DNA of 64,000 nucleotides from SZUA-430 sp040080835 (GTDB lineage Bacteria; Pseudomonadota; Alphaproteobacteria; Micropepsales; Micropepsaceae). The notes below the pieces were generated by a model. That model was given only the letters and a program-made list of their open reading frames with translations. It ran no database searches and was not told the DNA's origin. The position numbers and the translations under genes were made by a program. Positions within the stretch are counted from its first letter, which is position 1. Each line of letters begins with the position of its first letter. Of this stretch, positions 63,118-64,000 are shown in pieces. The stretch is taken from positions 62,001 to 126,000 of the forward strand of contig JBEBHP010000007.1 in the NCBI GenBank assembly GCA_040080835.1, read 5' to 3'.

Positions 63118-64000
63118 CTACTCCGCGGCTTGCGGATGGGGCTCTTCCATCCAGTCAACATTGGCCATCTTTCGAAGCACCACGAACTCATCGCGGTTGG
63201 AACCGACGGTCCCGTAATAGTTGAACCCGTAGGACAACTGCGCATATCCGCCGATCATGTGCGTAGGCTTGGTGACCGTGCGGGTGACAGAGTTGTGAAT
63301 GCCGCGCGTCCTGGTCGTTTCTGTCCCCGGCACATTCACGATCTTTTCCTGCGCGTGATACATCAGGCAAAGTCCGGATTTGACACGTTGGCTCACAACG
63401 GCCCGCGCAGACAGCGCGCCGTTGGCGTTGAAGAGCTCGATCCAGTCATTGTCAACGATGCCTGCCGACTTCGCATCACTCTCGCTGATCCAGACGATCG
63501 GGCCTCCGCGGGAAAGAGTGAGCTGCAGCAGGTTGTCCGTATAGGTCGAATGGATACCCCACTTCTGATGCGGCGTAATGAAGTTCAGGACAATCTCGCT
63601 GTTCCCGTTCTTCTTCTTTCCCAGCAACGGTGCAATCGTCTTCAGATCCACCGGCGGTTTGTAGGTCGTGAACCCCTCTCCGAAAGCCCGCATCCACGGA
63701 TGGTCGACGTAAAGTTGCTGTCGGCCTGTCAACGTGCGCCACGGAATGAGCTCGTGAACATTCGTGTAGCCCGCATTGTAGGAGACCTCTTCCGACTCAA
63801 TACCTGACCACGTCGGAGACGAGATGATCTTGCGCGGCTGCGCGACAATATCGCGAAAGCGGATCTTGTCGTCTTGCCGCGAGCGCGCCAGATGCGCGTG
63901 CTGCAGGCCCGTTTGCTTTTCAAGCGCTTCCCATGACTTGACCGCAACTTCGCCATTGGTCTCTGGTGCAAGCGACAGGATCACCTCAGTCGCGTCTATA
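63118..64000 (-). CDS. narG: Respiratory nitrate reductase alpha subunit NarG (C-terminal part, cut by window edge)
   Basis: Only the last about 293 residues are in the window; the frame stays open to base 64000. The visible part has the C-terminal molybdopterin-binding features (WGIHSTYTDNLLQLTLSRGGPIVWISESDAKSAGI, DNDWIELFNANGALSARAVVS, KPTHMIGGYAQLSYGFNYYG) of NarG. It holds the Mo-bis-MGD site that reduces nitrate to nitrite facing the cytoplasm. An internal ATG at 63984 is not the true start. Confidence 0.95.
   Translation of the reverse strand, partial: IDATEVILSLAPETNGEVAVKSWEALEKQTGLQHAHLARSRQDDKIRFRDIVAQPRKIISSPTWSGIESEEVSYNAGYTNVHELIPWRTLTGRQQLYVDHPWMRAFGEGFTTYKPPVDLKTIAPLLGKKKNGNSEIVLNFITPHQKWGIHSTYTDNLLQLTLSRGGPIVWISESDAKSAGIVDNDWIELFNANGALSARAVVSQRVKSGLCLMYHAQEKIVNVPGTETTRTRGIHNSVTRTVTKPTHMIGGYAQLSYGFNYYGTVGSNRDEFVVLRKMANVDWMEEPHPQAAE

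Noticed and set aside
62002..63807. 601-codon plus-strand frame opposite narH and narG
   Set aside because: A shadow of two certain genes; no start signal or domain.

Overview
The window reads as chromosomal DNA of an alphaproteobacterium. The strongest evidence is a complete general stress response (GSR) locus of the PhyR-NepR-EcfG type, a system known only from Alphaproteobacteria, supported by HWE/HisKA_2 histidine kinases, FAT-GUY type response regulators and a cyclic beta-1,2-glucan synthase (NdvB). The genus cannot be named from the sequence. No rRNA, tRNA, insertion sequence, phage gene or CRISPR array was seen.

Region 1 (1-14060) looks like an electron-transfer island. On the minus strand are the end of an outer-membrane beta-barrel protein with an N-terminal TPR region, a small secreted protein sharing its N-terminal domain, a 717-residue cytochrome with 27 CXXCH sites plus one CX3CH built from 46-residue di-heme repeats, a 522-residue cytochrome with 21 CXXCH sites built from tri-heme modules, and a His-rich membrane protein. 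Divergently, on the plus strand, are ccmF-ccmH-ccmI (cytochrome c maturation), a membrane-anchored 2x[4Fe-4S]/FAD/NAD(P) oxidoreductase and a Sel1/ankyrin protein. Together they suggest a path from NAD(P)H through a membrane b-type cytochrome and a periplasmic heme chain to the outer membrane. This is inference.

Region 2 (14160-32650) holds a tripartite MacAB-TolC-like efflux operon, RcnB-like and glycine-zipper envelope proteins, a secreted protein made of four 75-residue repeats, the giant ndvB gene and a VIT-family metal transporter. Region 3 (32698-56927) is the stress island: a CheB-CheR-PAS-HWE hybrid kinase with a partner receiver protein, two EcfG-type sigma factors, phyR, two nepR genes, a kinase-like protein with a degenerate ATPase domain, and many small envelope and stress genes (OmpA, CsbD, SYLF, DUF3309, DUF883-like, CFA synthase, SodB, Dps, a hydrolase, a PLP-fold protein, a CVNH-crystallin protein).

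The main result of reading the intergenic DNA is that 18 promoters in this window match GGAAC-N16-CGTT, the known EcfG consensus, exactly, and four more match with one change in spacing or base. All lie upstream of genes, several as divergent pairs. They tie ndvB, ompA, csbD, cfa, phyR, nepR-ecfG-kinase, a second nepR, sodB, dps and several unnamed genes into one regulon.

Region 4 (56966-64000) has a GC-rich pair of bacterial PH-domain membrane proteins, a gene-free stretch with REP-like palindromes, and a nitrate reductase operon narG(partial)-narH-narJ-narI-parvulin on the minus strand, which points to anaerobic nitrate respiration.
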